DNA from: JAXLYE01 sp046351595
Lineage (GTDB): Bacteria; Myxococcota_A; Polyangia; Palsa-1104; JAEUJZ01
DNA: 64,000 bases
Assembly (NCBI GenBank): GCA_046351595.1
Contig: JAXLYE010000012.1
Location: 1 to 64,000 of the forward strand
Direction of reading: 5' to 3'
Each line of letters begins with the position of its first letter. Positions within the stretch are counted from its first letter, which is position 1. Shown in pieces: positions 49,439-59,448 of the stretch. A program made the position numbers and the translations under genes. The notes beneath the pieces are model-generated. The model saw only the letters and a list, made by a program, of their open reading frames with translations. It had not been told where the DNA came from and made no database searches.

Positions 49439-52400
49439 GCTGGTCCTTGAACTCCGGCACCTGGTTGATCAGATCCATGTAGAGCTGCCGCTCGATGCTG
49501 CCCTCGGGAAAGGCGTTCATCAGCGTCACGACATCAGCGCCGGACGCCAGCACCGCGGCGCGCACGCGGTCCGGGCCGCCCTGCAGGTTGGCCGCCATCA
49601 GCGCGTCCAGCGCCCGGCCCTCGTTCGGATCGTGGACATCGCCCTGGAACAGCCAGTAGGTCGTCGTGTTGTAGGCGTCGGCCAGCTCCTTGTCGACCGC
49701 CGCCGGATCCTGCTGGGCGATGCGCTCGGCGTTCTCCTGCGTCCAGTCGAAGCTCACCGCGTTCTGGATGGTGTCATAGACCGCCTTGTTGTCGCGGAAG
49801 CGCTCGGTGAAGTGGATGAACTCGAGCGCGCCGTCGCGGTTGTCCATCTGCGCCTCGTCATTGGCGTCCGCCATGAACGTAGTCAGGGTGTTTGCGCGCG
49901 CGATCGGATCCTCGATCAGCGAGATCGGGCCCAGCGCCTCGAACGAGCTGCGCTGCCCGGTGACATCGGCGTCGCGCCCGCTGGTCTGATCGAGCAGCGC
50001 GATGAACAGCTGCTGCTGCTCGGGCGTCAGCGCCTGGAACGCCTGCGGCGAGTTGACGCTGGCAAACAGCGTCGTCGCCTGCTGCATCGCCTCTTCGGTG
50101 GTCGCGCCCATGTCCTGCAGCGCCTGCGCAGCCGGCGGCAGCTTGCCGTCCGCACCCGGCTGCATGTTCATCTGATCATTGAGCCAGCCGTAGCGCGAGT
50201 TGTTCATCTCGCGGCCGCGGAGCCCGTCCATGTGCTCGTCGGCGCCGCTGTCCAGCCAGTACTGCTCGCCGCTGACGAACTGGGTGACGCGCGTGCCCAT
50301 GTCCTGCCACATCTGCTGCGACTGCGGGTTGGACATGTCGTTCATCGCCGCGGTCATGGTGTTGAACTGCTGCGCGTTCATCGCCACCTCGGCGCGGCCG
50401 CGCATGTTCCAGCGCCAGTGCTCGTCGTTCAGCACGTAGTCGGGCACGTCGCGGTTGCGGATGTTGCGGATGATGTCGGCGTTCTCTTCCAGCATCACGT
50501 TGTTGTCCGAGTACATCGCGAACAGCGGCGCGTTGGTGTCCACCCCGGTGTTGGCGCTGCCGGTGAACGCCTCAGTGAGGTTGCCCAGGAAGTAGTTCTG
50601 TTCGTTGTATGTGAAGCTGTGCTCGAGCCGGTTCTGCTGCGTAAGGTACTGGCTCTGCGTCCAGGTCTGCTGGCTGCTGGCGATCTGCGTGCCGCCGACG
50701 TTCAGGGTGTTGCCCTGCTGCTGCGCGCTGGTTTCGCTGCGGATCAGGATGCCGTCGATGGGCGGCTGGTTCTCGGGGCTGTATGTCTGCTCCCATGACT
50801 GGTTGAGCAGGGTGCGGTTGGTCTCGATGGTCTGCTGCGCAGCGTCGAGCTGACCGTACATCTGCGTCATCTGCTGGCGGATGCGCTGCGCCTCCATCGG
50901 ATCGAGATCCGGCGACTCGAGCAGCGCGCGCTGCGCATCGATCTGACTGGTCAGGTTGCCGACCTGCGAGTACGCAGACTGGAACTCCTGGTAGCGCTCC
51001 GGCATGCCCTCGCCGGTGAGGTTGGCGGCGCCGGGCATCAGCCCGGTGTTCAGCATCATCTGCACCGCCTGGTAGGCCTCCTGGTTCACGGGCTTGCCGC
51101 TGGCGTCCATCTGCAGCGCCGCCGGATCGATCTCGATCTGGTACTGGTGGCTGTTGTTGTTGGTGCCGCCGAAGTTGAGGCCCACGCCCATGAGGCCGGC
51201 GCCAAGCTCGCTGCTGCTGCCCTGCATGCTGGCGATGTTGACGACGATGCGATCGGACTGCACCGGCTGGCCGTTGGCGTCCACGGTGTCGCGCGGACCG
51301 CGGACGATGGTCACCTCGTGCGCGCTGGTCTGGCCGCCGCCCATCGACAGCGATGCGACGCCGCCGATCGGCACGCTGCCGCCGACGCTCCAGCCGTTGT
51401 AGCTGGTGGTGCGCACGCCCTGGCCGCTCTGCAGAAGCAGCAGCTCCTCGATGCTGACGCCGTCCTGGTAGGTCGCCAGGCGCTGCTCCTGCTGCTCGCG
51501 GAAGGTGCGCTTCTGGTCCTCGGTCATCTGGTCCCAGCCCGTCGGCAGCATGTTGGCCGCAGCCAGGGCCTCGATGGTGTTGCCGCTGGTCATGGAGCCG
51601 CTGACGCCGATGCCGCGGAAGGAGGCGCTGGCCGACAGATCGACCTGGTTGCGCTGCTGGGTCGAGACGTAGTCCTGTCCCAGCATCGAAGCCGCCGCAC
51701 CGTCGCTGTGCTCGCCGGTGGTGACCTCGCCGGCGGTGATCTTGAAGCCGCCGCCGATCGCGAAGTCGCCGCGCTTGAGCGAGACGTTGGCGCCGACCTG
51801 GTTCTGCCCGATGGTCACGTCGCCGCCGACCGTGGTCCCGTCGCGGGTGACGGTGCCGCCGGCGTTGACGGTGCCGGCCTGGGTGTCGATCGCCACGCTG
51901 GCCGACGAGCCGTTGACGCTGCCGTTGGCGTCGGTGGTCTTGTTGCTGTAGCCGCCGCCGTAGTTGTTGGGTCCGATCTCGGCGTTGACCGAGCTCTCGC
52001 TCTTTTCGGTCAGCGGCTGGCCGTCGGGACCGAGCACGGTCTGCGAGGAGCTGTTCCCCTGGCTCAGCACCATGGAGCCGTGCTCGCTGTTATAGCCCAC
52101 GCTGTTGTTCTGGCCCTGGCTGCTGCCGGTGCCGTCGGCGTTCTGGGTGCTGCTGCTCTGCTCCTGCGTGACCGTCACGCCGTTGGCTCCGACGGTCATG
52201 CCCTGCGTGCCCTGCTGCGTCGCCGTCGTCCCGTCGCTGTCCGTCGTCGCCGCGGTCTGGCTGTCCGAGACGGTGATGCCGTCCTTGCCGATGGCGGTGC
52301 TGTGCGTGTCCTCGTTGGAGTAGCCGGAGCCGTCGGTGTTGGTCCTGCTATCGGTCGTCGTGTCCGAGACCGTGACCTTGCCGCCCTTGTAGCTGGCGGA

Positions 52401-52832
52401 GAGGGAATCGGTATTGGTCGTCGAGTTGCCTTGCTCGTCCCGGGTCGTGGTGGTCTCGGTGAGCGCGCCCGTCGTGCCCTTGCCGCCGCCGGTGGTCAGG
52501 CTGGCGGCCAGCTCGGTGCTCGGCTGCCCCGGCTGCACCTCGGTGTCCGGGGACGGACCGGCCAGCTTGACCTTTCGCGTGCTCGGATCACCGGACTGCG
52601 GCGCGGCCGGAATGACCGGTCGAGGCGCTACCACCGGGTTACGCATGGGCAAGAAATCGGTGCCGTACATCTGTGCGTACGGCATCACCTGGGCCGCCTG
52701 CGCGGCGCTGCCCGGGTTCTGGGCGGGCGCCGGCTGCGGGGCGCTCTGGGGCGCTTGCGGGGCGGGCTGCGCAGGCGTCTGCCGGAGCCACGACAAGGAG
52801 TTCGCAAGAAAGGGAGGAAGCTGGACGGGCAC
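49413..52832 (-). CDS. Large Thr/Gly/Asn/Gln-rich repetitive protein, unknown
   Basis: A 1139-residue protein from GTG 52832 (GGAG seven bases upstream). After a Pro/Gln/Ala-rich start (SWLRQTPAQPAPQAPQSAPQ), residues about 90-480 have many short beta-type repeats with alternating small and polar residues (GKVTVSDTTTDSRTNTDGSG; NNSVGYNSEHGSMVLSQGNS; VNAGGTVTRDGTTVGGDVTI). From about 500 onward it becomes mixed and then helical and Met/Gln-rich (QMMLNTGLMPGAANL; LDAAQQTIETNRTLLNQSWE; FVSGEQYWLDSGADEHMDGL; LTPEQQQLFIALLDQTSGRD). There is no signal peptide and only one cysteine, near the C-terminus. The composition resembles secreted or surface structural proteins, perhaps beta-helical. I do not recognise the family. 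It converges with the truncated kinase. Confidence 0.6.
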   Translation of the reverse strand: MPVQLPPFLANSLSWLRQTPAQPAPQAPQSAPQPAPAQNPGSAAQAAQVMPYAQMYGTDFLPMRNPVVAPRPVIPAAPQSGDPSTRKVKLAGPSPDTEVQPGQPSTELAASLTTGGGKGTTGALTETTTTRDEQGNSTTNTDSLSASYKGGKVTVSDTTTDSRTNTDGSGYSNEDTHSTAIGKDGITVSDSQTAATTDSDGTTATQQGTQGMTVGANGVTVTQEQSSSTQNADGTGSSQGQNNSVGYNSEHGSMVLSQGNSSSQTVLGPDGQPLTEKSESSVNAEIGPNNYGGGYSNKTTDANGSVNGSSASVAIDTQAGTVNAGGTVTRDGTTVGGDVTIGQNQVGANVSLKRGDFAIGGGFKITAGEVTTGEHSDGAAASMLGQDYVSTQQRNQVDLSASASFRGIGVSGSMTSGNTIEALAAANMLPTGWDQMTEDQKRTFREQQEQRLATYQDGVSIEELLLLQSGQGVRTTSYNGWSVGGSVPIGGVASLSMGGGQTSAHEVTIVRGPRDTVDANGQPVQSDRIVVNIASMQGSSSELGAGLMGVGLNFGGTNNNSHQYQIEIDPAALQMDASGKPVNQEAYQAVQMMLNTGLMPGAANLTGEGMPERYQEFQSAYSQVGNLTSQIDAQRALLESPDLDPMEAQRIRQQMTQMYGQLDAAQQTIETNRTLLNQSWEQTYSPENQPPIDGILIRSETSAQQQGNTLNVGGTQIASSQQTWTQSQYLTQQNRLEHSFTYNEQNYFLGNLTEAFTGSANTGVDTNAPLFAMYSDNNVMLEENADIIRNIRNRDVPDYVLNDEHWRWNMRGRAEVAMNAQQFNTMTAAMNDMSNPQSQQMWQDMGTRVTQFVSGEQYWLDSGADEHMDGLRGREMNNSRYGWLNDQMNMQPGADGKLPPAAQALQDMGATTEEAMQQATTLFASVNSPQAFQALTPEQQQLFIALLDQTSGRDADVTGQRSSFEALGPISLIEDPIARANTLTTFMADANDEAQMDNRDGALEFIHFTERFRDNKAVYDTIQNAVSFDWTQENAERIAQQDPAAVDKELADAYNTTTYWLFQGDVHDPNEGRALDALMAANLQGGPDRVRAAVLASGADVVTLMNAFPEGSIERQLYMDLINQVPEFKDQLTAATTCS

Positions 52833-53230
52833 GGTTGAGCTCCTGCGTAGGTTTCGGCGCCCCCCGCGCACAGTTGCCCGCTCCCGCCCGCGACGGGTCC
52901 GCGCCGACCCGGCCACTCAGCCTCTTGACCCAGCTGTGATGGCGGTCAAGTACCTGCGCGTTCCTGCTGCTCGCGTCGCCGAGCTCGTCGCGAAGGCCGC
53001 CGGGTGCGTTTCTGGGCTCTTTGTGCGCGCAGAGCTCCCGGGACCAGCGGGCGGCTCGGCGGCAGCGGGGTCAAGGAATGCTGCTGCTGGCAGCTCTGCT
53101 GAGAGTCGAGTCGGAGCTCCTTTTCGGCATCTCCGGCGCGCTGCAGGCGCACGGTGAGGGCTCCCTCCTGCCTGGGCGGCTGCGCATGCCAAGGGGTGAC
53201 GTCGAGCCGCCGCACCGGCCGCCAGTACGA
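52833..53230. other. Intergenic stretch, nothing recognised
   Basis: About 400 bases between two minus-strand genes, expected to hold the promoter of the large repetitive protein gene. Open frames here are short and biased. No hairpin, RNA gene or repeat stood out. Confidence 0.4.
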
Positions 53231-56200
53231 TTACAAGGCCCCAGGCCGATGGCTGTCCGGCACGGCACCTGCCTCCTGCAGCCCTGCTTCGATCTTCTGC
53301 AGCATCTCGTCGCGGGCATAGGGCAAGAGCTGATCCGTGATGCGCTCCCTGGCGTGCCGGAAGTGCTGCGCTGCGCTCGCTCGGTCCCCACGCTCGCTGC
53401 ATAGCTGGCCCCAGGAGATCAGGATTCGGGTGGCCTCGCAGTGATGTCCTACGTCCTCGGCGGAGTCAAAGCCTGCCCGCAGGTGCGCATCCACGAGCGA
53501 TGGAGGCGCCGAGAGCCGGGCCAGCGCGTAGGCAAGGGAACGCTCTGCGTAGACATGCGCTGTCATGGAATTCGTCGCGCGGGTGCTGTGAACCAATCGC
53601 TCGGCCAGATCCGCGGCGGCCTGCGCCTGTCCGGTGTTCAGGAGGATCTCCGTATCCAAGACCTCGAAGACGTCCTGCATCGCACCGCCCGCGCCCGAGC
53701 GGCGAAGCTGGCGAGCCTTGTGGCGATGTTGCTGGGCGGATATCAGGTCGCCCATCCGGAGCTTGGAGTATGCAAGGAAGTCCCACGCAATGTACTGGAT
53801 GAAGACGTCCTTGGATTCCTCTCCGAACTGGACTGCATTCATGCAGGCTTCGATGGCGGCGGGCCAGTCTCCAGCGCAAAAAAGCAGGGTTCCGGTGAGC
53901 CAGTAGAACACGGCGCGATAGCCCGGCTGCTGGATGTCCTGCCCCCACGGCCGCACATGGTCGACTACGCGCAGGCCATCGACGCACCGTCCTGACTGCG
54001 ACAGCACGTTCCCAAGGTACAGGTAGGCTCGCTGGGTCTCGATGTCTTTGCCAAGCAGACGCTCCATCGAGCCGACCACAGGCTCGAGGATCGCCCTGCC
54101 TTTGTTGGGGTGTCCCTGAATCAGCAGGTTCTGGCCGAGAAAGACCGAAGAGATGGCGACCAGCTCCTGATCCTCGAACTCGTGCGCCACAGGAAGCAAG
54201 CGGCGCAACAGCCCTTCTGCCCGAGCCATCTGCCCAAGGTAGACCTGCAGCCGGCTCTCGCAGTAATCGAGCCGAGCCAGCCGCAGCGCATCGGCGCGCT
54301 CCCCAGAGCCGCTGCGCTGCAGCGACTCCAACAGGGCACGCGCCTGCGCCACATGAGCCAGATTCAGCGGCGGAGGCATCGCGGTGAGTGAGCACTGCAC
54401 CAGCCGGGACAGGACCTCGGCGCGCAGCCGCTGGACCAGCGGGGTGTCCGGCATCGCCCGGGCGGTTTCCTCTGCCGCTGCGTAGTGCAGTCGTGCTTCT
54501 TCCGACAGGAAGAGCCTCGCTGCGCGATCGCCTGCGCGCAGGTAGTGGTGGACCGCTTGATCCAGCAGCCCCGCCTGCCGCAGGTGGTACGCGCGCACGG
54601 CATCGGAAGCCGGCGTGTCGGGGGTGTTCTCGAAAAACTCGGCGGCGCGCTGGTGCCCGAGTCGGCGATCGTTTTCGGTGAGCAGCCCGTACGCAGCGTC
54701 GCGGATGAGAGCGTGCCGGAATCCGTACTCGCGCTGTCCAGAGAGCCGACTCTCGCGGTGCGCTTCGATCATCTCGGCTTCGCTCAGAAGGACCAGCGAG
54801 CTCTCGATCTCGGCCGCGTGCGAGGACAGGCCCAGCACCGCGGCGATCCCGCCATGCCACAGCGTCTGTCCGAACACCGATGCCGCCAGGACCAACCGTC
54901 GCGCGCCCGCAGGCAGGTGACCGATGCGGGCCTGCAGCATCGCGACCACGGTTTCGGGCTGCTTGTGCAGCTGTCCTTCCGCTGCGGCGCGGATGAGCTC
55001 TTCCAAGAACAGAGCGTTACCGGTCGACTGCTCAATGATCCACTGCACGGATTCCGCAGAAACCTTTTTTCCCAGCGCCTGCTCGATCAGCCGCTCGCAG
55101 GCGCGTCTTCCCAGCGGCTTCAGCGCGATCTCCTGCGGCTTGTGGAGCTTCCAGAGTCCCGGGAACGTCGTGCTCACCTCCGGGCGGGCCAGCGCCAGGA
55201 CGAACAGGGGGGCGGCGCGCAGTTCTTGCAGCGCCTGGTCGATGAGCATGACTGTCAGCTCATCGCCCCAGTGAAGGTCGTCCAGGATGATCAGGAGCGG
55301 TGCGGTGCGGCACTCGGCCGCAAGCCACAGCAAGCACGCGCGCCGCAGCTGATCGGGCAGGGACTTGGGAGTCTGCCGCGCAACCTGGAGCAGCGGATGT
55401 TCCGTTTCCGGAAAGGGAATGCCGCACACCTCGCCCAGGAAGGGAACTACGCGCTCCGAATCAGCTGTGTCCAGATGAGCCGAAATACGCGTCGACAGCC
55501 GCTGCCGCTGCTCCTGCGCAGGCTCGCTGCCCGAGATTCCGCAGAGCGCACGGACGACCTTTGCCAGAAGACCATACGCTGCTCCCGCCCCCAGGATCTC
55601 TCCTCGCGCGAGCATCAGCGTAAGCGGCTCACTGCGCCGCTGGACGCGGCGGACGAACTCATGGCGCAGGCGGGACTTCCCAATTCCCGGAGGCGCCGTG
55701 ACCAGGGTTGCACACGCGGCTCCCTCTTCGATGCATGCGCTCAGCTGCGCCTCGAGCATGGCCAGCTCGGCATCGCGCCCCACGCAGGGTGTCGGCCGGC
55801 CCAGCAGCGGGCGGCTCGCGTCCGAACTTTTTTCTTCGCCCAGGAGCAGCGCCCCGTCGGACTGCGGCGTCTGCGCAAACTGCCCCTGCAGGAGCTTGGC
55901 CGTCAGCACATCGACAAGCACGCCGCTTCGCGCCGAGCTTCTCTCGCTCTCGCCGGTCCGCAGGGCATGAGCGGCCTGCTCCACGACCTCGCCCATTGCC
56001 ATGCGGCCCTGCTTGGTACCCCGCCCCGTAGCCATTGTGATCCTGGCTTCGGCCCAACGCTCCCGGATGAGCATCGCCGCCCGTGCCGCCTGTCGCGCCT
56101 GATCATGCGCACTCTCGAGGGTCGGCGTGGTCACCACCAGCGTCCCGTTGGCCAGGAAGCTGGGCAGCACACCCAGCGCGGTGAGCGCCTGCTGCAGCGC

Positions 56201-57223
56201 CTGCCGCTGGGACTCCGCCAGGATCTGAGCGCTCTTTGGAACCGTCGCATGCACCGCAAGGTCCTCGGCCGGGGGGGCCGCCAGGACGATGCTGAGCAGG
56301 CTCTGCTCGCTCTCTGCGAAGGCGCCATGCGGCATTCTCGGGCCGGCCAGGGTCGCTGCGAGCGCAGGTTCCGGAGCTCCGGCCAGCGCGGACGCAACCG
56401 CTACAAGCTCGTCGCGCAGCTCGACCGCATCTGAGAAGCGCTCGGTGGGCTCCTTGCGGAGCAGGCGACCCAGCAAGACCTGCAGGGGCCTGGGGATTCC
56501 GTTCCGCCGCTCGTCTATCGGAACCGGCTCCTCGAATAGGATCCGGACCAGCACGGCCGCGATGTGATCGGCGACGAAGGGAGGCTGTCCGGTCAGACAC
56601 TCGTACAGGACGCAGCCCAGCGAGAACATGTCGGCCGCCGGCGTGAGCTCACGGAGTCCGCGAGCCTGCTCCGGCGCCATGTACTCCGGAGTCCCGATGA
56701 CCATCCCGGTGCGTGTCATCGCGTGAGAAGGCAAGAGCTTCCGCGCGATCCCAAAATCCAGCAGCTTGACGCGCAGGGAGTCCCCGCTGATCAGGAATAA
56801 GTTGGCTGGCTTGAGATCGCGGTGGATCACGCCCTTCTGGTGCGCGGCCGCAAGGGCGTCTGCGACCTGCTGAAGCAGCGTGAGACACTCGGAGATCAGC
56901 AGCGGGCCGCGCAACAGGCGCTGCCCGAGCGTCTCTCCCTCAAGCCACTCCATGGCAAGGAAGCGCTGTCCATCGGGGGCCTGGCCGTGCGCCCTGTACG
57001 ATACGATGCCTGGGTGATGTAGCTCGGCGAGCAGCTGCGCCTCGCGCAGGAACCGCTCGGAGTCATCGATGCTGCCCCCGTGGAGCAGCTTGAGCGCGAT
57101 TTGCTCGCCGCTGTGACGGTCGTGCGCGCGGTAGACAGCCCCCATGCCACCCTGACCGGCGAGTCGCTCTACCTCGAAACGGTTGGCGAAGACAGCGCCT
57201 TCCGGGAGCCGAGAGTCCTGCAT
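53231..57223 (-). CDS. Ser/Thr kinase fused to an AAA-type ATPase and TPR region
   Basis: A 1330-residue regulator from ATG 57223. The kinase domain (about 15-280) is complete: FEVERLAGQGGMGAVYRAHD, IALKLLHGGS, GVIHRDLKPANLFLI, KLLDFGIARK and GTPEYMAPEQ. Residues about 380-470 (SFLANGTLVVTTPT, RITMATGRGTKQGRMAMGEV) resemble a degenerate adenylate-cyclase-like domain. An ATPase module follows, with P-loop VTAPPGIGKSRLRHEFV near residue 510 and Walker B-like LLIILDDLHWGDE. The C-terminal third is made of TPR-like helices (LLDQAVHHYLRAGDRAARLF; RVVDHVRPWGQDIQQPGYRA). Such kinase-STAND-TPR proteins occur in Myxococcota and respond to unknown ligands. It stands alone on the minus strand, divergent from the FHA regulator. 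Confidence 0.9.
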   Translation of the reverse strand: MQDSRLPEGAVFANRFEVERLAGQGGMGAVYRAHDRHSGEQIALKLLHGGSIDDSERFLREAQLLAELHHPGIVSYRAHGQAPDGQRFLAMEWLEGETLGQRLLRGPLLISECLTLLQQVADALAAAHQKGVIHRDLKPANLFLISGDSLRVKLLDFGIARKLLPSHAMTRTGMVIGTPEYMAPEQARGLRELTPAADMFSLGCVLYECLTGQPPFVADHIAAVLVRILFEEPVPIDERRNGIPRPLQVLLGRLLRKEPTERFSDAVELRDELVAVASALAGAPEPALAATLAGPRMPHGAFAESEQSLLSIVLAAPPAEDLAVHATVPKSAQILAESQRQALQQALTALGVLPSFLANGTLVVTTPTLESAHDQARQAARAAMLIRERWAEARITMATGRGTKQGRMAMGEVVEQAAHALRTGESERSSARSGVLVDVLTAKLLQGQFAQTPQSDGALLLGEEKSSDASRPLLGRPTPCVGRDAELAMLEAQLSACIEEGAACATLVTAPPGIGKSRLRHEFVRRVQRRSEPLTLMLARGEILGAGAAYGLLAKVVRALCGISGSEPAQEQRQRLSTRISAHLDTADSERVVPFLGEVCGIPFPETEHPLLQVARQTPKSLPDQLRRACLLWLAAECRTAPLLIILDDLHWGDELTVMLIDQALQELRAAPLFVLALARPEVSTTFPGLWKLHKPQEIALKPLGRRACERLIEQALGKKVSAESVQWIIEQSTGNALFLEELIRAAAEGQLHKQPETVVAMLQARIGHLPAGARRLVLAASVFGQTLWHGGIAAVLGLSSHAAEIESSLVLLSEAEMIEAHRESRLSGQREYGFRHALIRDAAYGLLTENDRRLGHQRAAEFFENTPDTPASDAVRAYHLRQAGLLDQAVHHYLRAGDRAARLFLSEEARLHYAAAEETARAMPDTPLVQRLRAEVLSRLVQCSLTAMPPPLNLAHVAQARALLESLQRSGSGERADALRLARLDYCESRLQVYLGQMARAEGLLRRLLPVAHEFEDQELVAISSVFLGQNLLIQGHPNKGRAILEPVVGSMERLLGKDIETQRAYLYLGNVLSQSGRCVDGLRVVDHVRPWGQDIQQPGYRAVFYWLTGTLLFCAGDWPAAIEACMNAVQFGEESKDVFIQYIAWDFLAYSKLRMGDLISAQQHRHKARQLRRSGAGGAMQDVFEVLDTEILLNTGQAQAAADLAERLVHSTRATNSMTAHVYAERSLAYALARLSAPPSLVDAHLRAGFDSAEDVGHHCEATRILISWGQLCSERGDRASAAQHFRHARERITDQLLPYARDEMLQKIEAGLQEAGAVPDSHRPGAL

Positions 57224-57587
57224 CCTTGCAAGTATGCCGCATCGCCGAACGGGAGGCGCCTTTCCCCTCCCGGTACAAACGAGAGCTCGCGCGGCGAGCC
57301 GAGTCCCGGGCCGCACCGCCTGGTGAGAACGGCAAAGCGCCGCAGCGCCACGGAGCGACGTCGCTGCCGACGCTGGCGTGCCACCTCCACTTCACGCGCA
57401 GCGCCCGGCGGCCGTGGGGCAGCAGGACGCCGGCTCGGCGCACGCGTCGTGCGCTGCACCCGCACCTGGCTCGGTGCCCGCTCCTCGGACCTGAGCGCCC
57501 TACCTGGGCGTCGCACGTGCATCCATCACGCGCCCGCGCCGGCAGGCCGCCGCAAGTCCGCGTTCCCTTTTCTGCTTCCGCGACCTG
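57224..57587. promoter_or_regulatory. Divergent region between two regulators
   Basis: About 365 very GC-rich bases separating the kinase-ATPase gene (minus) from the FHA regulator (plus). It must carry both promoters. I could not pick out a clear -35/-10 pair, sigma-54 promoter (GG-N10-GC with TGGCAC-like element) or operator. Confidence 0.35.
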
Positions 57588-59273
57588 ATGGACGGCACCG
57601 TGCTTGCTGTGACAACTATGAGCCTCGCCCCCCATAGAGACATGGCCGAGAAGTACAGCTCCCCTGGACGTGATGAACATCCGACCGAGCCGGCCTCCGC
57701 GCGCACTCAGCCTGGGATTGAGGCCGAGCCAGCGGCCAAGCCGCGCTCGGACAGCCTGGCGCTGGTCATCCTGTGGTCCGCGCGCGAGCCGGCGCGGGTC
57801 GGCGAAGTGGCGCTTGTCGGGCAGGGTCCGCAGTGGATCCTCGGGCGCGCGCCCGTCGACGCCAAGAGTGCAAGCGCGAGCTGCTGTCGCACCGGCGAGC
57901 GCGGCACCGAGCACGGCTCGCCGTCGGAGCAGACGCTGACCTTCGAGCGCCAGCGACCGCCCGGCCTGAGCGATGAGAACAGCGGCCGCTCCGGCATGTG
58001 CATCCTGGCCGGTGAGGCCATCTCGCGCCGCCAGCTCGCGATCCAGAGCCGCGGCGAGTCGCTGCACATCCGCAACATCGGCCGCTGCCCGCTGCTGGTG
58101 AACGGCCTTCCGGTCGAGGAGTCCGATGTGCAGCCCGGTGACACGGTCTGCCTGCGCAACCAGATCCTGCTCTACTGCACGCGCCGCCCGACCTCGCTGC
58201 CCGCGCTGAAGGCCTATCCGTCCGCGCGCGTAGGGCTATTCGGCGAGCCCGATCAGGAGGGCATGGTCGGAGAGAGCCCGCTCGTCTGGAAGCTGCGCGA
58301 CCGCCTGGCCGCGTACGCGCGCACCGGCTTCCACATCCTGGTGATCGGCGAGAGCGGCACGGGAAAGGAGCTGGCTGCGCAGGCCATCCACCGCCTGTCG
58401 AGCCGCGCCGCGAAGAAGCTGGTTGCCGACAACATCGCCGCCATCCCATCCAGCCTGGCCGCGGCGCTACTGTTTGGGAACAAGCGCAACTTCCCCAATC
58501 CGGGCATGGAGGAGCGCGTGGGCCTGATCGGATCGGCGCACGGCTCCACGCTGTTCCTCGATGAGATCGGCGACATGCCGGAGGACGTGCAGCCGATCTT
58601 CCTGCGCGTCACCGAGCGCGGCGGCGAATACTTCCGCCTGGGCGAAGAGACGCGGCTGATGCGCTCGGACTTCCGGCTCGTCGGCGCCACCAACCGCCCC
58701 GAGAAGATGCGCTACGAGCTCAAGCGGCGATTTCAGCGCGAGATCTGGGTGCCGGGTCTGAACCACCGCAAGGAAGACATCCCGCTGTTGATCCGCCACC
58801 TGCTGATCTCGCAGGCGCAGGCCAACGACATCGACGCGCCGCGCTTCCTTAACAACGGTCACCCCAGCCTGCACCCGCTGCTCGTCGAGCAGCTCATTCA
58901 CCACACCTACACCACGCACGTCTCCGAGGTCGGCTTCCTCCTGGGGCAGGCCATGGCCGAGAGCGATGGCGACATGATCATGCCGCTGGGCAGCGGGCTG
59001 TCCCCCGAGCTGCGCCCCGCGCCGACGCCCACACCGAGTCCCGCGCCGACGGCAGCGCCCGCGCCGCCGCTCCCGCCCGAGCTCCGCCGGCGCCCGGTCT
59101 CGCGCCTGCCGACGCCGCAGCAGGCGCAGCAGGTCCTCGACGAGCACGCCGGTGACGTCACACGCAGCGCGGCGACGCTGGGCATCAGCCGCGATCAGCT
59201 CAATCGCATGATCCGCCGCGAGCAGCTCCAGGTCCGCCGCCCGCGCCGCAGCGTCCCCGGCCTCGGTTCCTGA
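57588..59273 (+). CDS. FHA-AAA+-HTH regulator of sigma-54 type, GAFTGA absent
   Basis: A 561-residue protein (start ATG 57588; ATG 57618 or 57642 are possible, with no clear ribosome-binding site). Residues about 57-200 form an FHA domain: LALVILWSAREPARVGEVAL, the core ISRRQLAIQSRGESLHIRNI and LLVNGLPVEESDVQPGDTVC; FHA domains bind phosphothreonine. The AAA+ domain has Walker A VIGESGTGKELAAQAIHR and Walker B GSTLFLDEIGDMPEDVQPIF, but the loop that should read GAFTGA is FGNKRNFPNPGMEERVGLIG, so contact with sigma-54 is doubtful. The C-terminal Fis-type HTH is DVTRSAATLGISRDQLNRMI. Its position next to a Ser/Thr kinase and a type VI-like operon suggests phospho-dependent control of that operon (inference). 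Confidence 0.88.
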   Translation: MDGTVLAVTTMSLAPHRDMAEKYSSPGRDEHPTEPASARTQPGIEAEPAAKPRSDSLALVILWSAREPARVGEVALVGQGPQWILGRAPVDAKSASASCCRTGERGTEHGSPSEQTLTFERQRPPGLSDENSGRSGMCILAGEAISRRQLAIQSRGESLHIRNIGRCPLLVNGLPVEESDVQPGDTVCLRNQILLYCTRRPTSLPALKAYPSARVGLFGEPDQEGMVGESPLVWKLRDRLAAYARTGFHILVIGESGTGKELAAQAIHRLSSRAAKKLVADNIAAIPSSLAAALLFGNKRNFPNPGMEERVGLIGSAHGSTLFLDEIGDMPEDVQPIFLRVTERGGEYFRLGEETRLMRSDFRLVGATNRPEKMRYELKRRFQREIWVPGLNHRKEDIPLLIRHLLISQAQANDIDAPRFLNNGHPSLHPLLVEQLIHHTYTTHVSEVGFLLGQAMAESDGDMIMPLGSGLSPELRPAPTPTPSPAPTAAPAPPLPPELRRRPVSRLPTPQQAQQVLDEHAGDVTRSAATLGISRDQLNRMIRREQLQVRRPRRSVPGLGS

Positions 59274-59323
59274 CTGTCTCCATTCCCTTCTGCGCGTAAC
59301 AACCTCGTAGCGCTCCATAAGGT

Positions 59324-59353
59324 TCCGTATGGAACGTTACGGAGTCCTTTTTT
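59324..59353 (+). terminator. Intrinsic terminator after the FHA regulator
   Basis: TCCGTA (59324-59329) pairs with TACGGA (59338-59343) around an 8-base loop, followed closely by a run of six T (59348-59353). It lies 50 bases after the stop at 59273 and could also serve the converging type VI-like operon from the other side. Confidence 0.55.
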
Positions 59354-59448
59354 GGCCCGCGCCGCGTGTACCGGTCGGACTCCCGATGACAAGGCACCCG
59401 ACCGCCGCGCGCCTGCGCGTGCGCACGTGGGCGCACGGCGTGCGCACA

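Noticed and set aside
51147..52838. 563-residue plus-strand frame opposite the large repetitive protein gene
   Set aside because: Ala/Val/Gly/Asp-rich shadow; the minus-strand gene has a start with ribosome-binding site and a natural polar composition.
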